DNA of 64,000 bases. It comes from JBMNGH01 sp050949725 (GTDB lineage: Bacteria > Bacillota > Thermosediminibacteria > Thermosediminibacterales > Tepidanaerobacteraceae). Made by a program: the position numbers and the translations under genes. Within the stretch, counting starts at the first letter, position 1; every line of letters starts with the position of its first letter. This document shows, piece by piece, positions 52,888-63,776 of this stretch. The stretch covers positions 8,054-72,053 of the forward strand of contig JBMNGH010000010.1 in the NCBI GenBank assembly GCA_050949725.1, given 5' to 3'. The notes under the pieces are model-generated. The model worked only from the letters and a program-made list of their open reading frames with translations, was not told where the DNA came from and searched no databases.

Positions 52888-52938
52888 TTTTATAAGATTA
52901 TAATGTGGACTAGAGAAAAATGGGGGTCAGAGGGGTAA

Positions 52939-53067
52939 ATGAATAGGTCTTTTTTGCGAAAGTTAATAATGGCTATAATAGATATAGCCATTATTAATAT
53001 AGCTTTGCTTTTAGCATTTTACCTGCGGTTTGATGGTGCCGACAGGTATGTTGTGCTGTACAATTAA
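52939..53067 (+). pseudogene. Truncated CapD/PglF-type epimerase N terminus
   Basis: A 42-codon frame from ATG 52939 (GAGGGG upstream) reads NRSFLRKLIMAIIDIAIINI and LLLAFYLRFDGADRYVVLYN, then stops. This is the first two membrane helices of membrane-bound nucleotide-sugar dehydratases of the CapD/WbpM type, which normally run to about 600 residues. The rest is missing. It lies exactly where base composition changes, so it may mark a recombination joint. Confidence 0.75.
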
Positions 53068-53100
53068 GAAAATAGCTTTTTTACTAGGGGGAAGAGATAA

Positions 53101-53769
53101 ATGCAAGAAAGGGCTGGGCTATTATCTTATGATGAAAAAGATGTTTGGATAAATACAAACATAAAAGTAAATAATCAAGAAACTAGAGTAGTAATATATG
53201 ATGGTTTTAAAAGAATAATGGATATAGTTTTAGCACTTATAGGTTTAGTTGTAGGCATTCCACTAATTATCATATTCGGTATAGCCATAATGGTCGAGAG
53301 TCCTGGTGGAGTCTTTTACACTCAAGAAAGATTAGGGGAGAGAGGCAAAGTATTTAAAATTTATAAACTTCGCTCAATGGTATCAGATGCAGAGGAAAAC
53401 GGCGCGCAGTGGGCCAAAGAGAATGATTCAAGAGTCACAAAAATTGGTAGATTAATCAGAAAGATGAGAATAGATGAAATTCCACAACTATTCAACGTGA
53501 TTAAGGGAGATATGAGTATTGTTGGACCTAGACCGGAGAGGCCTATTTTTACTCAAAAATTCAATAAAGAAATTCCCGGTTTTATAAATCGATTACGAGT
53601 GAAACCGGGTATAACTGGTTGGGCCCAGGTTAACGGTGGTTATGATCTGACTGCAAAAGAAAAATACGAATTGGATATGTATTATATAGAAAACAAAGGT
53701 TTAAAACTTGATCTACTCATCATTCTTAAAACGATTAAAGTAGTTTTAACAGGTGATGGTGCAAGGTAA
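53101..53769 (+). CDS. Initiating sugar-phosphate transferase (bacterial sugar transferase)
   Basis: A 222-residue polyprenyl-phosphate hexose-1-phosphate transferase. One membrane segment (about 45-65, IVLALIGLVVGIPLIIIFGI), then VFYTQERLGERGKVFKIYKL, MRIDEIPQLFNVIKGDMSIV, GPRPERPIF, RVKPGITGWAQVNGGYDLTA, DLLIILKTIKVVL. It should place the first sugar of the repeat unit on undecaprenyl phosphate. It lacks the long N-terminal membrane domain of WcaJ-type enzymes. First gene of the AT-rich block. Confidence 0.93.
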   Translation: MQERAGLLSYDEKDVWINTNIKVNNQETRVVIYDGFKRIMDIVLALIGLVVGIPLIIIFGIAIMVESPGGVFYTQERLGERGKVFKIYKLRSMVSDAEENGAQWAKENDSRVTKIGRLIRKMRIDEIPQLFNVIKGDMSIVGPRPERPIFTQKFNKEIPGFINRLRVKPGITGWAQVNGGYDLTAKEKYELDMYYIENKGLKLDLLIILKTIKVVLTGDGAR

Positions 53770-53784
53770 TAAGGAGTGATAAAA

Positions 53785-54756
53785 TTGAATATTGTAGTAA
53801 CTGGAGGAGCTGGGTTTATAGGTTCGAATTTAGTAGATAGACTAATTGAAGAGGGGCACAAAGTAGTTGTAATAGATAACCTATCTAGGGGAGAAATAAA
53901 CAATGTACATAGCAGAGCAAAGTTCTATCATCAAGATATTTGTAGTACAAAAATAAGATATATATTTAGAAAAGAAAAGATAGATATTGTATATCACGGA
54001 GCTGCACAAATTGATGTACAAAAATCAATAAAAGATCCCATGTTTGACTGTGATGTGAATATCTTAGGTACAGTTAATGTTTTGGAAGCTTGTAAGGAGG
54101 CTAATGTAGAAAAGATAATATATTCATCCTCAGCAGCTGTTTATGGAAAACCCAAATACTTAGGGATAGATGAAAATCACCCCATAAATCCAATATCCTT
54201 TTATGGGATTTCTAAATATATTCCGGAATACTATTTGAGGGTATATAATGCACTTTATAATCTTGATTATACTATTTTACGATATGCTAATGTATACGGT
54301 ATACGGCAAAAACCAAATTCCGAAGGCGGCGTTATTGCAATATTTTTAAACAAACTTCTTAAAAACGAATCCCCCATTATTTTTGGGGATGGTGATGCTA
54401 CAAGAGATTTCATCTTTGTCGAAGATGTAGTTGAGGCAAACATTAAAGCATTACATAACGGTAGTAAAGAGGTGTTCAATATAGGAACCGGAAAAGCCAC
54501 TTTAATAAAAGAGCTATTTTTTTTAATGAAAGATATTATTAAGACAGATGTTGAAGTGAGGTGTAGCAAAGAACGTAAAGGCGATACAAAGCACTCATTT
54601 TTTGATATTACCAAAGCTAAAGAAAAATTAAATTGGATGCCAAAATATGAATTAAGAGAAGGTCTAAAGATGACAATTGAATACTATAAAAGGTTATTAA
54701 CTGCTCAAGCAATGGATGAAGTTGCTGCGACTAGGGAAAATGAAAGCGATAAGTAA
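53785..54756 (+). CDS. NAD-dependent nucleotide-sugar epimerase/dehydratase
   Basis: A 323-residue extended SDR enzyme, GalE-like: nucleotide-binding VTGGAGFIGSNLVDRL (about 4-19), HGAAQIDVQKSIKDP, catalytic SSSAAVYGKPKY and YGISKYIPEYYL (Tyr-x3-Lys), RYANVYGIRQ, and GDATRDFIFVEDVVEA. Most similar in style to UDP-glucose/N-acetylglucosamine 4-epimerases. TTG 53785, nine bases after AAGGAG, is a better start than GTG 53776, which abuts it. Confidence 0.92.
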   Translation: MNIVVTGGAGFIGSNLVDRLIEEGHKVVVIDNLSRGEINNVHSRAKFYHQDICSTKIRYIFRKEKIDIVYHGAAQIDVQKSIKDPMFDCDVNILGTVNVLEACKEANVEKIIYSSSAAVYGKPKYLGIDENHPINPISFYGISKYIPEYYLRVYNALYNLDYTILRYANVYGIRQKPNSEGGVIAIFLNKLLKNESPIIFGDGDATRDFIFVEDVVEANIKALHNGSKEVFNIGTGKATLIKELFFLMKDIIKTDVEVRCSKERKGDTKHSFFDITKAKEKLNWMPKYELREGLKMTIEYYKRLLTAQAMDEVAATRENESDK

Positions 54757-54875
54757 AATAATAAAAACACAAATGTAATTAACCAAACAATATATTATTA
54801 GTGTCGAGTAAAGTGAAATTAGTTTTCTTTGGCCAGTTATCTATTCAATTTAAAATCAAAGAAGGTGGATAAAAG

Positions 54876-56144
54876 CTGAAAAAAAATATTTGGATATTTC
54901 ATCATTATGCTACCCCGCCAACGATGAGTGGCTTAACCCGACCTTATCAATTTGGTAAGCATCTAAAAGAATAAAGGCTATGAATGCAAAGTATTTTCGT
55001 CGGCATATTTGCACTATTCACAAAGGAAAACTTGATTTCGGATAACAGCAAATACCAAGTACAAGAGTATGATGGAGTACCCTTTATATTTGTCCGATCA
55101 TCAGAATATCAAGGAGTAATGGTTTATCTACGTGTGATTAATATGTTTTCTTATGCATATAATCTATTTTTTGTAGCCCAAACTTTTGCAAAAAAAGAAA
55201 AGCCTGATATAATTTATGCTTCATCTCCCCATCCCTTAACTATGGTTGCTGGAATTATAATAGCAAAAAAACTAAAGATACCTTGTATTTGTGAGGTTAG
55301 AGACTTATGGCCAGAGGCAATTTTTGCTGTAGGTAAAGCAAAAGAAAGCAGCCAATTAGGAAAATTATTAGTAGCGGGTGAACACTGGATTTATAAAAAA
55401 GCAGATGCACTAGTGTTTTTAAAAGAAGGTGATACAAATTATCTTAAGGAAAGAAAATGGACTCAAGAACAGGGTGGAGATATAGACTTTAAAAAATGTT
55501 ATTACATAAACAACGGCGTAGATATTGAAGTCTTTAATAAAGAAATTGAAGAAAATCAACTTGACGATAAAGATTTGAATGATGATAGTTTTAAAGTAAT
55601 GTATGTTGGTTCTATAAGGACAGTCAATGATGTTGGAAGTCTGCTTGATGCAGCTAAATTATTAAAGGAAATTAAAAAAATTAAGTTTTTAATTTATGGA
55701 ACAGGTGACCAAGTAGATTTTTTAAAAAAAAGGATTATTGATGAAGAACTTACTAATGTTAAATTAAAAGGATATATTGCAAAATGTTATATACCATATA
55801 TTCTAAGCAAATCATCAGTTAATATATTAAATTACTCACAAAGCCATTATAATTGGTCAAGGGGTAATAGTTCTAATAAACTATTTGAATATATGGCATC
55901 AGGAAAACCTATTATATCGACGGTGAAAATGGGTTATTGTATTTTAGAAAAGTATCAGTGTGGCCTTTCATTAAATAAACCAACATCTGAAGAACTGGCT
56001 AAGACTATATTAAAGGTATATAATATGCCACAAGAACAGTATAATCGCCTGTGCCAAAATGCCAAAAAAGCTGCAGGAGATTTCGATTATAAAATTCTTA
56101 CTGATAAATTAATACAAGTGATAGAGAATGAAGATTCATTATGA
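54876..56144 (+). pseudogene. Glycosyltransferase (GT4 type), two compensating frame breaks
   Basis: The N terminus reads NIWIFHHYATPPTMSGLTRP and YQFGKHLKE, then KGYECKVFSSAYLHYSQ in another frame, then returns for the rest. Breaks are at about 54970 and 55024; between them lie TAA and TGA in the original frame. The remainder has IIYASSPHPLTMVAGIIIAK, CEVRDLWPEAIFAVGK, VMYVGSIRTVNDVGSLLDAA, KLFEYMASGKPIISTV. A GT4 enzyme close to WbuB-type transferases, which probably extends the polymer repeat unit. GAAGGTGG precedes a non-ATG start (CTG 54876). Confidence 0.8.
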
Positions 56145-56182
56145 GCTTAATCCTTGAGAAAGAATAGATAGGACTGTAAAAT

Positions 56183-58048
56183 ATGAGGTATGATATTAAG
56201 ATGTTAAAATCCATTATATGCGAATATGGTATAGACTGGGCTTTTAATCGGATGTTATATACAGCCAAACTAAAGATGCTGAACTTCATACCTATCACAG
56301 AAATTATTTTTGAAAAAAAAGTTAAGGTTAAAAGAATAGACCTGTTTAAATTTAATATTGAAAGAATTAGAAACTTTTTAATAACGTTGCCAGAACAAAA
56401 ACAGCGTGAAATTCTGGCTAAAGCTGATAAAGCTATTAATGGTGTAATAGAAGGATTTTCTTCTTTGGAACTAGATTATGGCAATCCGATTAATTGGCAC
56501 TATAACCCTATTACAAAGAAGGAAAGTAGCAAAACATCTAAGTGGTTTCAAATACCTGATTTTGATGATGAAATTGGCGACATCAAGGTTATTTGGGAGG
56601 CGTCACGTTTTACGCATTTTTTCTATTTTGCTAGAGCCTACTTAATAACGGGTGATAAGAAATATTACAGAGCTTATTCAGAACAATTAAAACAATGGTT
56701 ACAAGATAATCCTTATCCTTATGGATCTAATTTCAAGTGCGGCCAAGAATGTACTCTACGCATGATAAATGCAGTCATGGTATTTGCTATATTTGACCAC
56801 TATGGCCTTATCACAGCAGAAGATGAAAAGAATTTATTTAAGCTAGTTGAAGTGTGTTATAAAAAAGTACTTTCTAACTTTTTCTATGCACATAAGTGTA
56901 TTAGAAACAATCATACTTTTTCCGAAATATGTGGTTTAATTGTTGGAGCTTGGTGTTGTAAAGACGATGCAAAATTAAGAAAAGCATATAAATTACTAGA
57001 TGAAGAAACGAAACATCAATTTAAGTCAGATGGTGGTTACACGCAATATTCTTTCAATTATCAGCGATTTACATTACAAATTTTTGAGTGTGTTTGTAAG
57101 ATTAGTGAAAAAACGGGTTTGTTCATCTCTGACCAATCAAAAGAATTGATCAAGAATAGTATTTTGTTGATGTACCAGGTACAAGACGAAACTGGCGACG
57201 TTCCTAACTATGGTTCTAATGATGGTGCACATATATTTCCGTTATCGATTTGTGGGTATAGAGACTTTCGTCCTACTTTAAATACTCTTTATGCACAGAT
57301 TACAGGGAAAAAATTGTACAAGCCAGGCTTTTATGATGAGGAGTTGTTATGGTTTGGAGATGATAAAGAATACATTTTGGAAGATATAAATAGAGTTTCA
57401 ATGGCTTTTAGAGAAATAGGTCTATATACATTAAGACATGAATATGGTTTTTTGATGATCTGCCTTCACGACTTTAAAGCCCGACCATCTCATATGGATG
57501 GCTTACATATTGATTTATGGCATAAAGGCAGAAATATTTTTTGTGACAGTGGTACTTATTCTTATGCTTCGCCTTTGAATAATGTTACTACAACAGCTGG
57601 TCATAATACTGTTAAAGTTAGTGGATTGGAACAGATGAACCAACGTGGCGCGTTTTTTATCTATAATTGGACAGAATGTAAGAATGTAAACCATAACGAG
57701 AATAGCTTTTCTGGCACGATGATTTCAAAAAATGGGTATGAACATACTCGTCGAATTTTAAAGACAAATCATGGATATATGTTAAGTGATGAAGTGATAG
57801 GGAAAGGCGATAGTTGTAGTTTGCTTTTTCATACACCCTATAAAGTAAAGATAGTTTCCGATGGTTTTGAAATTTATGATGTTGATGAAAAACTGTGTTC
57901 CGTCAAGATAGATTCAGGAATAATAGAAATTTGCAAATCTTATAGAAGCTTGTATTATCTTAAGAAAGATGAAATTAATTGCGTTGTTATAAAAAAAACT
58001 ATGTTAGACAACAAATGTAATTTTAAGTGTACTATAGAGCTAATTTAG
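56183..58048 (+). CDS. Heparinase II/III-family protein, copy 1
   Basis: A 621-residue protein with no signal peptide. An N-terminal all-helical toroid part is followed by a beta-sandwich (about 400-620, DFKARPSHMDGLHIDLWHKG, NIFCDSGTYSYASPLNNVTT, TAGHNTVKV). The motifs WEASRFTHFFYFARAY, NNHTFSEICGL and DVPNYGSNDGAHIFPLS are seen. The fold is that of uronic-acid polysaccharide lyases, but members in EPS operons often act on the cell's own polymer. Being cytoplasmic as read, substrate and direction remain open. ATG 56183 has a poor ribosome binding site; 56201 is possible. Confidence 0.88.
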   Translation: MRYDIKMLKSIICEYGIDWAFNRMLYTAKLKMLNFIPITEIIFEKKVKVKRIDLFKFNIERIRNFLITLPEQKQREILAKADKAINGVIEGFSSLELDYGNPINWHYNPITKKESSKTSKWFQIPDFDDEIGDIKVIWEASRFTHFFYFARAYLITGDKKYYRAYSEQLKQWLQDNPYPYGSNFKCGQECTLRMINAVMVFAIFDHYGLITAEDEKNLFKLVEVCYKKVLSNFFYAHKCIRNNHTFSEICGLIVGAWCCKDDAKLRKAYKLLDEETKHQFKSDGGYTQYSFNYQRFTLQIFECVCKISEKTGLFISDQSKELIKNSILLMYQVQDETGDVPNYGSNDGAHIFPLSICGYRDFRPTLNTLYAQITGKKLYKPGFYDEELLWFGDDKEYILEDINRVSMAFREIGLYTLRHEYGFLMICLHDFKARPSHMDGLHIDLWHKGRNIFCDSGTYSYASPLNNVTTTAGHNTVKVSGLEQMNQRGAFFIYNWTECKNVNHNENSFSGTMISKNGYEHTRRILKTNHGYMLSDEVIGKGDSCSLLFHTPYKVKIVSDGFEIYDVDEKLCSVKIDSGIIEICKSYRSLYYLKKDEINCVVIKKTMLDNKCNFKCTIELI

Positions 58049-58083
58049 TTAGGTAAAAACAGACCAACTAGGACGGTGAAACA

Positions 58084-59356
58084 ATGAACAATATAAAGAT
58101 ATGTGTTATAGGATTAGGATACATAGGGCTACCGACAAGTGCTATGTTTGCTACTCATGGGTGTCAAGTTATAGGTGTAGATGTAAATGAAAAGGTTGTA
58201 GATGCATTAAATAGGGGAGAAATCACCATAGAAGAACCTTATTTGGATATTATGGTACAAGCTGCAGTAAGATCTGGGCATTTAAAAGCTGATACAAAGC
58301 CACATGAAGCCGATGCTTTTATTATTGCAGTACCAACACCAATAACAGAAGATAAAAAAGCTGATATGAGTTGTGTCATTTCTGCAGCAGAAATGATAGT
58401 ACCTTATCTTAAAAAAGGTAATCTAGTAATATTAGAATCTACATCTCCAACAGGAACAGTAGAGGAATTACTAGTACCAATATTAGAAAAATCAGGCCTT
58501 AAAATTGGAGAAGAGCTATATGTAGGCCATTCGCCGGAAAGGGTTCTTCCGGGAAAAATACTATGGGAACTTGTTAACAACAACAGAATTGTTGGTGGTA
58601 TTAATAAAGAATCAGCTGAAAAGATAAGAGATTTATACAAGATTTTTGTTAATGGGGAAATATATCTTACTACTGCTACGACGGCAGAAATGTGTAAAAC
58701 CATGGAAAATACCTACAGAGATGTAAATATTGCATTAGCTAATGAATTAGCTAAGATATGTGAAAAAGTCGGAATCAACGTGTGGGAAGTAATAAGACTT
58801 ATGCAATAAACATCCAAGGGTAAATCTTCACCAACCAGGGCCAGGTGTAGGGGGACACTGTTTAGCAGTAGACCCATGGTTCATTATAGAGAAAAATCCT
58901 GATTTGGCCAAAATCATTGCATTATCAAGGCAAACAAATGACAGTATGCCACAACATGTTTTAGCCAGGATAGATGAGATTCTAAAAGATATAGAAGGAA
59001 CCAAGAAAGTCACAATTCTTGGAATAACATATAAGCCTAATATTGATGATATTAGAGAAAGTCCTATTATAAAACTTATTGATTTATTAGACGAGCGAGA
59101 GGACTATGAAATTAGTGTATATGATCCTCATATGAAGACACATAAGTATCAGGCAAAAGATATAATTGAAGCTTCAAAAAACAGTGATTTGATTGTTTTG
59201 GCTGTAAATCATGATGACTTTAACAATTTACCTCTAAGGGATATGGCTAAGGGTAATGAGAAATAAGAATTTCTTTGATACAAGAAACTTCTTAATAGAC
59301 ATGATATTGAAGATAAAGGATTTAAATATTTTCTATTGGGTGAAGGGCAAAAGTAA
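58084..59356 (+). pseudogene. wecC: UDP-N-acetylmannosamine-type dehydrogenase (WecC-like), frameshifted
   Basis: A UDP-sugar dehydrogenase that makes a uronic acid: NAD motif CVIGLGYIGLPTSAMFATHG (residues 6-25), PTPITEDKKADMS, LVILESTSPTGTVEELL, VGHSPERVLPGK, MENTYRDVNIALANELAKIC. At about 58805 one extra base breaks the frame, and the next frame reads GVGGHCLAVDPWFIIEK with the catalytic Cys. Two more breaks near 59255 and 59295 precede the last residues (FLLGEGQK-like). The order is of WecC. UDP-ManNAcA would supply the acidic sugar that the lyase-like proteins recognise. Confidence 0.88.
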
Positions 59357-59373
59357 ATTACAGGGGTAATACT

Positions 59374-61431
59374 ATGAATATAATTGATGCAATTAAAATC
59401 ATTAGAAAAATGGGTTTAGCTTGGACTGTTTTTAGGGCAAGTTATGAACTTAAAAAGAAAACTGGAATATTAAAAAGAAAGTTTCCTGTGAAAGATTTTT
59501 CAGATGAAGATTTTATTGATAGAATAAGTAAAAATAACTTAAGTCAAAAGAAAATCTATCTAACTATATAAAAGAAAATAGGCACAAATTTTTATTTAAC
59601 ACGCAAGACCTTCATCAGTTTAAACAATACTTAGATACTATTTTAAACAAAGAGGACAAAGAAAAAATCATTCAGATAGCAGATAATGCTATAGAAGGAC
59701 GGTTATATTGTTTTAACCACTGGACAGCGAACTATGGAAATCCAATTAATTGGCATAAAAACCCTGTTACAAAATATGAGTGGCCAAAAGATAAACATTG
59801 GGTAGATATAGAAGAACTATCGAAGGTTTCAGGAGATGTAAAATATGTTTGGGAAGCATCAAGATTTACCCAGGTATTTTACTTTGTAAGGGCATATACA
59901 ATCACACAGGATGAAAAATATGCACAAGCTTATTGGAACCAAGTAGAGCATTGGATAAAAGAAAACCCATATCAATTAGGTATAAATTGGAAGTGTGGGC
60001 AAGAAATATCATTTAGAACATTTGCTTGGATATTTGGTTTATATGCATTCTTAGATTCTTCACACACAACAGACAGAAGAATTTTTATGCTTTTAAAAAA
60101 TATATACTTGAATGCAATTCGTATTGAAAAAAATATTGATTTTGCAATCAAAGCAGTACAGAATAATCATGCTATAAGCGAAGCGGCAGGTTTGTTTACA
60201 GTAGGAATTTTATTCCCATTCTTTAATGATTCTGAGAGATGGCTTAATAAAGGGAAGAAATATCTAGAGCAAGAAGGTCTTAAACAAATCTACGATGACG
60301 GAAGCTATATACAGCATTCAACAAATTATCATAGGCTTATGCTTCAAGATTATACTTGGTGTTATAGATTAGCAGAGCTAAATGATATAGATTTTAGTCA
60401 AAAGCTTACCGATAAGTTAAAACTTGCAATAGATTTTCTTTATCAAATGCAAGATGATACTTCAGGAATGGTTCCCAACTATGGTGCTAACGATGGAGCA
60501 CTGGTTTTTCCATTATCATCATGTGATTATTTAAACTACAAACCACAGCTCAATACAATAAACTATATTATCAATGGTAAAAAGCTTTATGAATCTGGAA
60601 AACATGAAGAAGATTTACTTTGGTTTTGCGGTTTAAATGCAGTAAAATCAAGTACTATTTCTGATGTAACAAGACAAACAAAAGTATTTGATGTTGGTGG
60701 ATATTATATCATAAGAGGTACAAATAGCTTTGGAATGATCAGATGTGCAAAATATAAACATAGGCCTGGGCAGGCTGATATGCTTCACTTTGACCTATGG
60801 TATAATGGAGTCAATGTATTGACGGATGTTGGTTCCTATTCATATAATCCGGAAGAAAAGTTTAGAGGATATTTTAGTGCAACAAAAACCATAATACCAT
60901 AACCATAGATAATCAAAATCAGACTAGAAAAGGGCCTAGATTTTTGACTATAGATTGGCCAGAAGGTTTTTTGAATAAGTTTAATTATTGATAAAGATAA
61001 GGTCTTTTTTTCAGGATATCATACTGCTTATAATAATATCCATAAAAGAAAGATTGAATATAGAAGAGAACTGTTACGTTATAACTGATGAGATAGAAAA
61101 CAAAGAAAGAAATAAAATCAATATTAAGCTAAATTGGAATATAGGAACTGAGATAGAAAAGATAACAGATAATAAGTATAGATTAATCATTAATGATAAA
61201 GAAAGCCTTATAATGGAAATAACAAGCTCTACTAAGGGTAACATAAGTATTTACTATGGGAATGTAGACAAGCCAGCTGGCTGGAGATCGCTTTACTACG
61301 GTGAAATGACTCCGGTTAATCAGCTGGTTTATGAGGTGGAGAGTATAAGAGAGAAAGAAATTCTAATAACTAAAATTGTAGCAGGTGGAAATGTTGAAAA
61401 AAGTGACTATACTAATTTCTCACATACCTAA
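59374..61431 (+). pseudogene. Heparinase II/III-family protein, copy 2, frameshifted
   Basis: A paralogue of copy 1. The N terminus (59374-59571) joins, after one frame break, an unlisted open stretch from about 59545 (NPINWHKNPVTKYEWPKDKH, YVWEASRFTQVFYFVRAY), then the 60087-60902 part (QNNHAISEAAGLFTVGI, MVPNYGANDGALVFPLSSCD, HRPGQADMLHFDLWYNG). Further breaks near 60895, 60990 and 61065 lead to the end (DKPAGWRSLYYGEMTPVNQL). At least four frame changes occur. The beta-sandwich catalytic part is thus the most damaged. Confidence 0.82.
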
Positions 61432-62516
61432 CCCGAGAATACTTAAAAGGGTAAAATCGCTGGAAAATGATTTGAAATAGTATTAATATATTGGGATAGA
61501 GGGCAGCCAATAAGAGAGCCTTTTGAAATAGATAAGAAAAATAAGGTTGTAAAGATTTATATTAAGGCACCACTTGGCAAACCTATTGCAAGGATAATTC
61601 CCTTAATCAAATATCTCTTTCGGGTAATACAAATTTTGAAACATGAAAACCAGATATAATTCATGCGGGTAACCTAGACATGCTTTTTATAGCGTCAATT
61701 TATAAATGTCTTTTCAACAAAAACACTAAAATAATATACGAAGTAGCTGATTTACCAAAATATACTTTCATAAAAAAAATCAAGTCGCCTAGAAGCCTAA
61801 TTGCTCGATTATTACAACAAGTTGAGAAGAAACTAACATCATCAATATCAAAATTAATATTAACATCCCCATACTACTGGGATGAATACTTTTCAAAATT
61901 TATAGATAAAGATAAATATCTATTCATACCAAATGCACCACCAAGAAGTCTATTTAAAAAATATAAAAAAAAGAAACACGAAAGCTTTACAATAGGATTT
62001 ATAGGATCAGTAAGATATGTTAATCAACTTAAAATGCTAATAGATGCCGTTGGAGAAATAGACAAAAATATGAAAGTCTTCATTGCAGGAAGTGGCCCAG
62101 GATATAAAGATATTCTAGAGTATTCAAAAGATAAAGATTATGTAGAAATGTATGGGCCATATAACTACGAAAAGGAAATAGTAAACTTATATGAAAAAGT
62201 AGACTGTGTATATGCTGTTTATGATACTAAACTTAATAATGTTAAGATAGCCTTACCCAATAGGTTATACGAGGCTATAGTTTATGAAATTCCAATAATA
62301 GCAGCAAAAGGAACTAAGCTGGGACAATTTATAGAAGAAAACAAGATAGGGATTACTGTTAATGATAATGATAAGGAAGAATTAAAAGATGCATTAAGGA
62401 GTTTGACTAAAGAAAAACTTATTTTTTATCAGCAGAATTGTAATAGAATAAAATCAAATTATTATTATGAAGAAAATAGTAAGAAGTTGCTTGATGTATA
62501 TAAGAACTTGAAATAG
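61392..62516 (+). pseudogene. Glycosyltransferase (GT4-like), frameshifted
   Basis: Begins ATG 61392 overlapping the end of the previous gene: LKKVTILISHIPNPRILKRV. After a base loss near 61470 it reads EIVLIYWDRGQPIREPFEID and, after another near 61653 (AAAACC), DIIHAGNLDMLFIASIYKCL. The intact remainder has KIIYEVADLPKYTFIKKIKS, TIGFIGSVRYVNQLKMLIDA, VFIAGSGPGYKDIL and NRLYEAIVYEIPIIAAKGTK. A retaining GT4-type enzyme with unknown sugar. Confidence 0.8.
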
Positions 62517-62596
62517 TAAAAAAATTAAAATGGGACAAAGATTCTATTCAGTTTATTAGAGATCACGAAAAGCGTTATTATGAGGAGAAATCTATA

Positions 62597-63761
62597 ATGT
62601 ATGTTATGATTATTTCAAGGGGATATCCCACCGATAAATATAAAATGAATGGTATATTCGAATTTGACCAAGCAAGAGCGCTAGCGGAGGCAGGACATAA
62701 AGTTGTTTTTGCAGCTGTAGATGTGAGGTCAATTCGTAGATGGAGAAAATGGGGAATAGAAAGGAAAAAGATAGAGGGCGTAGATGTTTATGCAATAAAT
62801 ATTCCCGGGGGGAGAATACCAAAAGCAATATTACAAAAGATTAGTTCATTTGGTCTAAATATTTTATATAGAGTTATTGAAAAGGAACAAGGGAAACCAG
62901 AGGTTATGCATGCGCACTTTGCTGGTGTAGGGTATACGGCTTCTAAATTACATAAAAGAACGCAAATTCCATTTGTGATAACTGAACATCTTTCAACTAT
63001 GATGAAGCCTGTTATAGATAAGAGGCTTTTTCAAATCGCAAATAAAGCTTATAAAAGTGCAGATGCTCTAATAACGGTAAGTCCTGGATTAAAAGATGTA
63101 ATAAAACAAAGGTTCAATAAAAATGCAATTTATATACCTAACATAGTTGACACTAAATTATTCACTTATACACCTAGGAAAAAAGATAATATTTTTAGAT
63201 TTGTTTCGATTGGGTCATTGAAAATTGGAAAGCGGATGGATTTAACCATTGAAGCTTTTGTAAGGGCTTTTAATGATAATGATAACGTTACACTTACAAT
63301 ATTTGGGGAAGGTCCGGAAAGACCCAAATTAGAAAGGTTAATTCAAAAATATCATGTCGATGATAAGAGTTAAATTGATGGGGCTGAAATCGAGAAAAGA
63401 TATTGCTGACTTTCTAAAAAAGAGCGATTGTTTTGTATTAGCTTCTCAATCTGAGACATTTGGGGTTGCTTATATTGAAGCTTTAGCTTCGGGACTTCCT
63501 GTCATTGCTACAAAGTGCGGCGGACCAGAATGTATTGTAAACGAGAGAAATGGAATTTTTGTTCCGGTTGACGATCTTGATGCCTTAATTGAGGCAATGA
63601 GGTACATGTATCAAAATATTAATAAATACGATAGAACTTTAATTGCAAGAGAAACTAGAGAAACATATTCTCCTAGTGAAATTGCAAATAAATTGAATGA
63701 AGTATATCAAGAAGTAATTGCAAAAGCTCCAAATATTAACAAAGTTGATAATGCAAAATAA
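62597..63761 (+). pseudogene. Glycosyltransferase family 4, frameshifted near the end
   Basis: The first 258 codons read YVMIISRGYPTDKYKMNGIF, VMHAHFAGVGYTASKLHKRT, FVITEHLSTMMKP, DALITVSPGLKDVIKQRFNK, RFVSIGSLKIGKRMDLTIEA, LTIFGEGPERPKLERLIQKY. One extra base at about 63366 breaks the frame; the 63354-63761 frame continues RVKLMGLKSRKDIADFLKKS and FVLASQSETFGVAYIEALAS with the GT4 Glu-x7-Glu signature, ending GLPVIATKCGGPECIV and on to 63761. Complete length about 388 residues. AGGAG precedes ATG 62597. Confidence 0.85.
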
Positions 63762-63776
63762 GGATGATGTAATATA

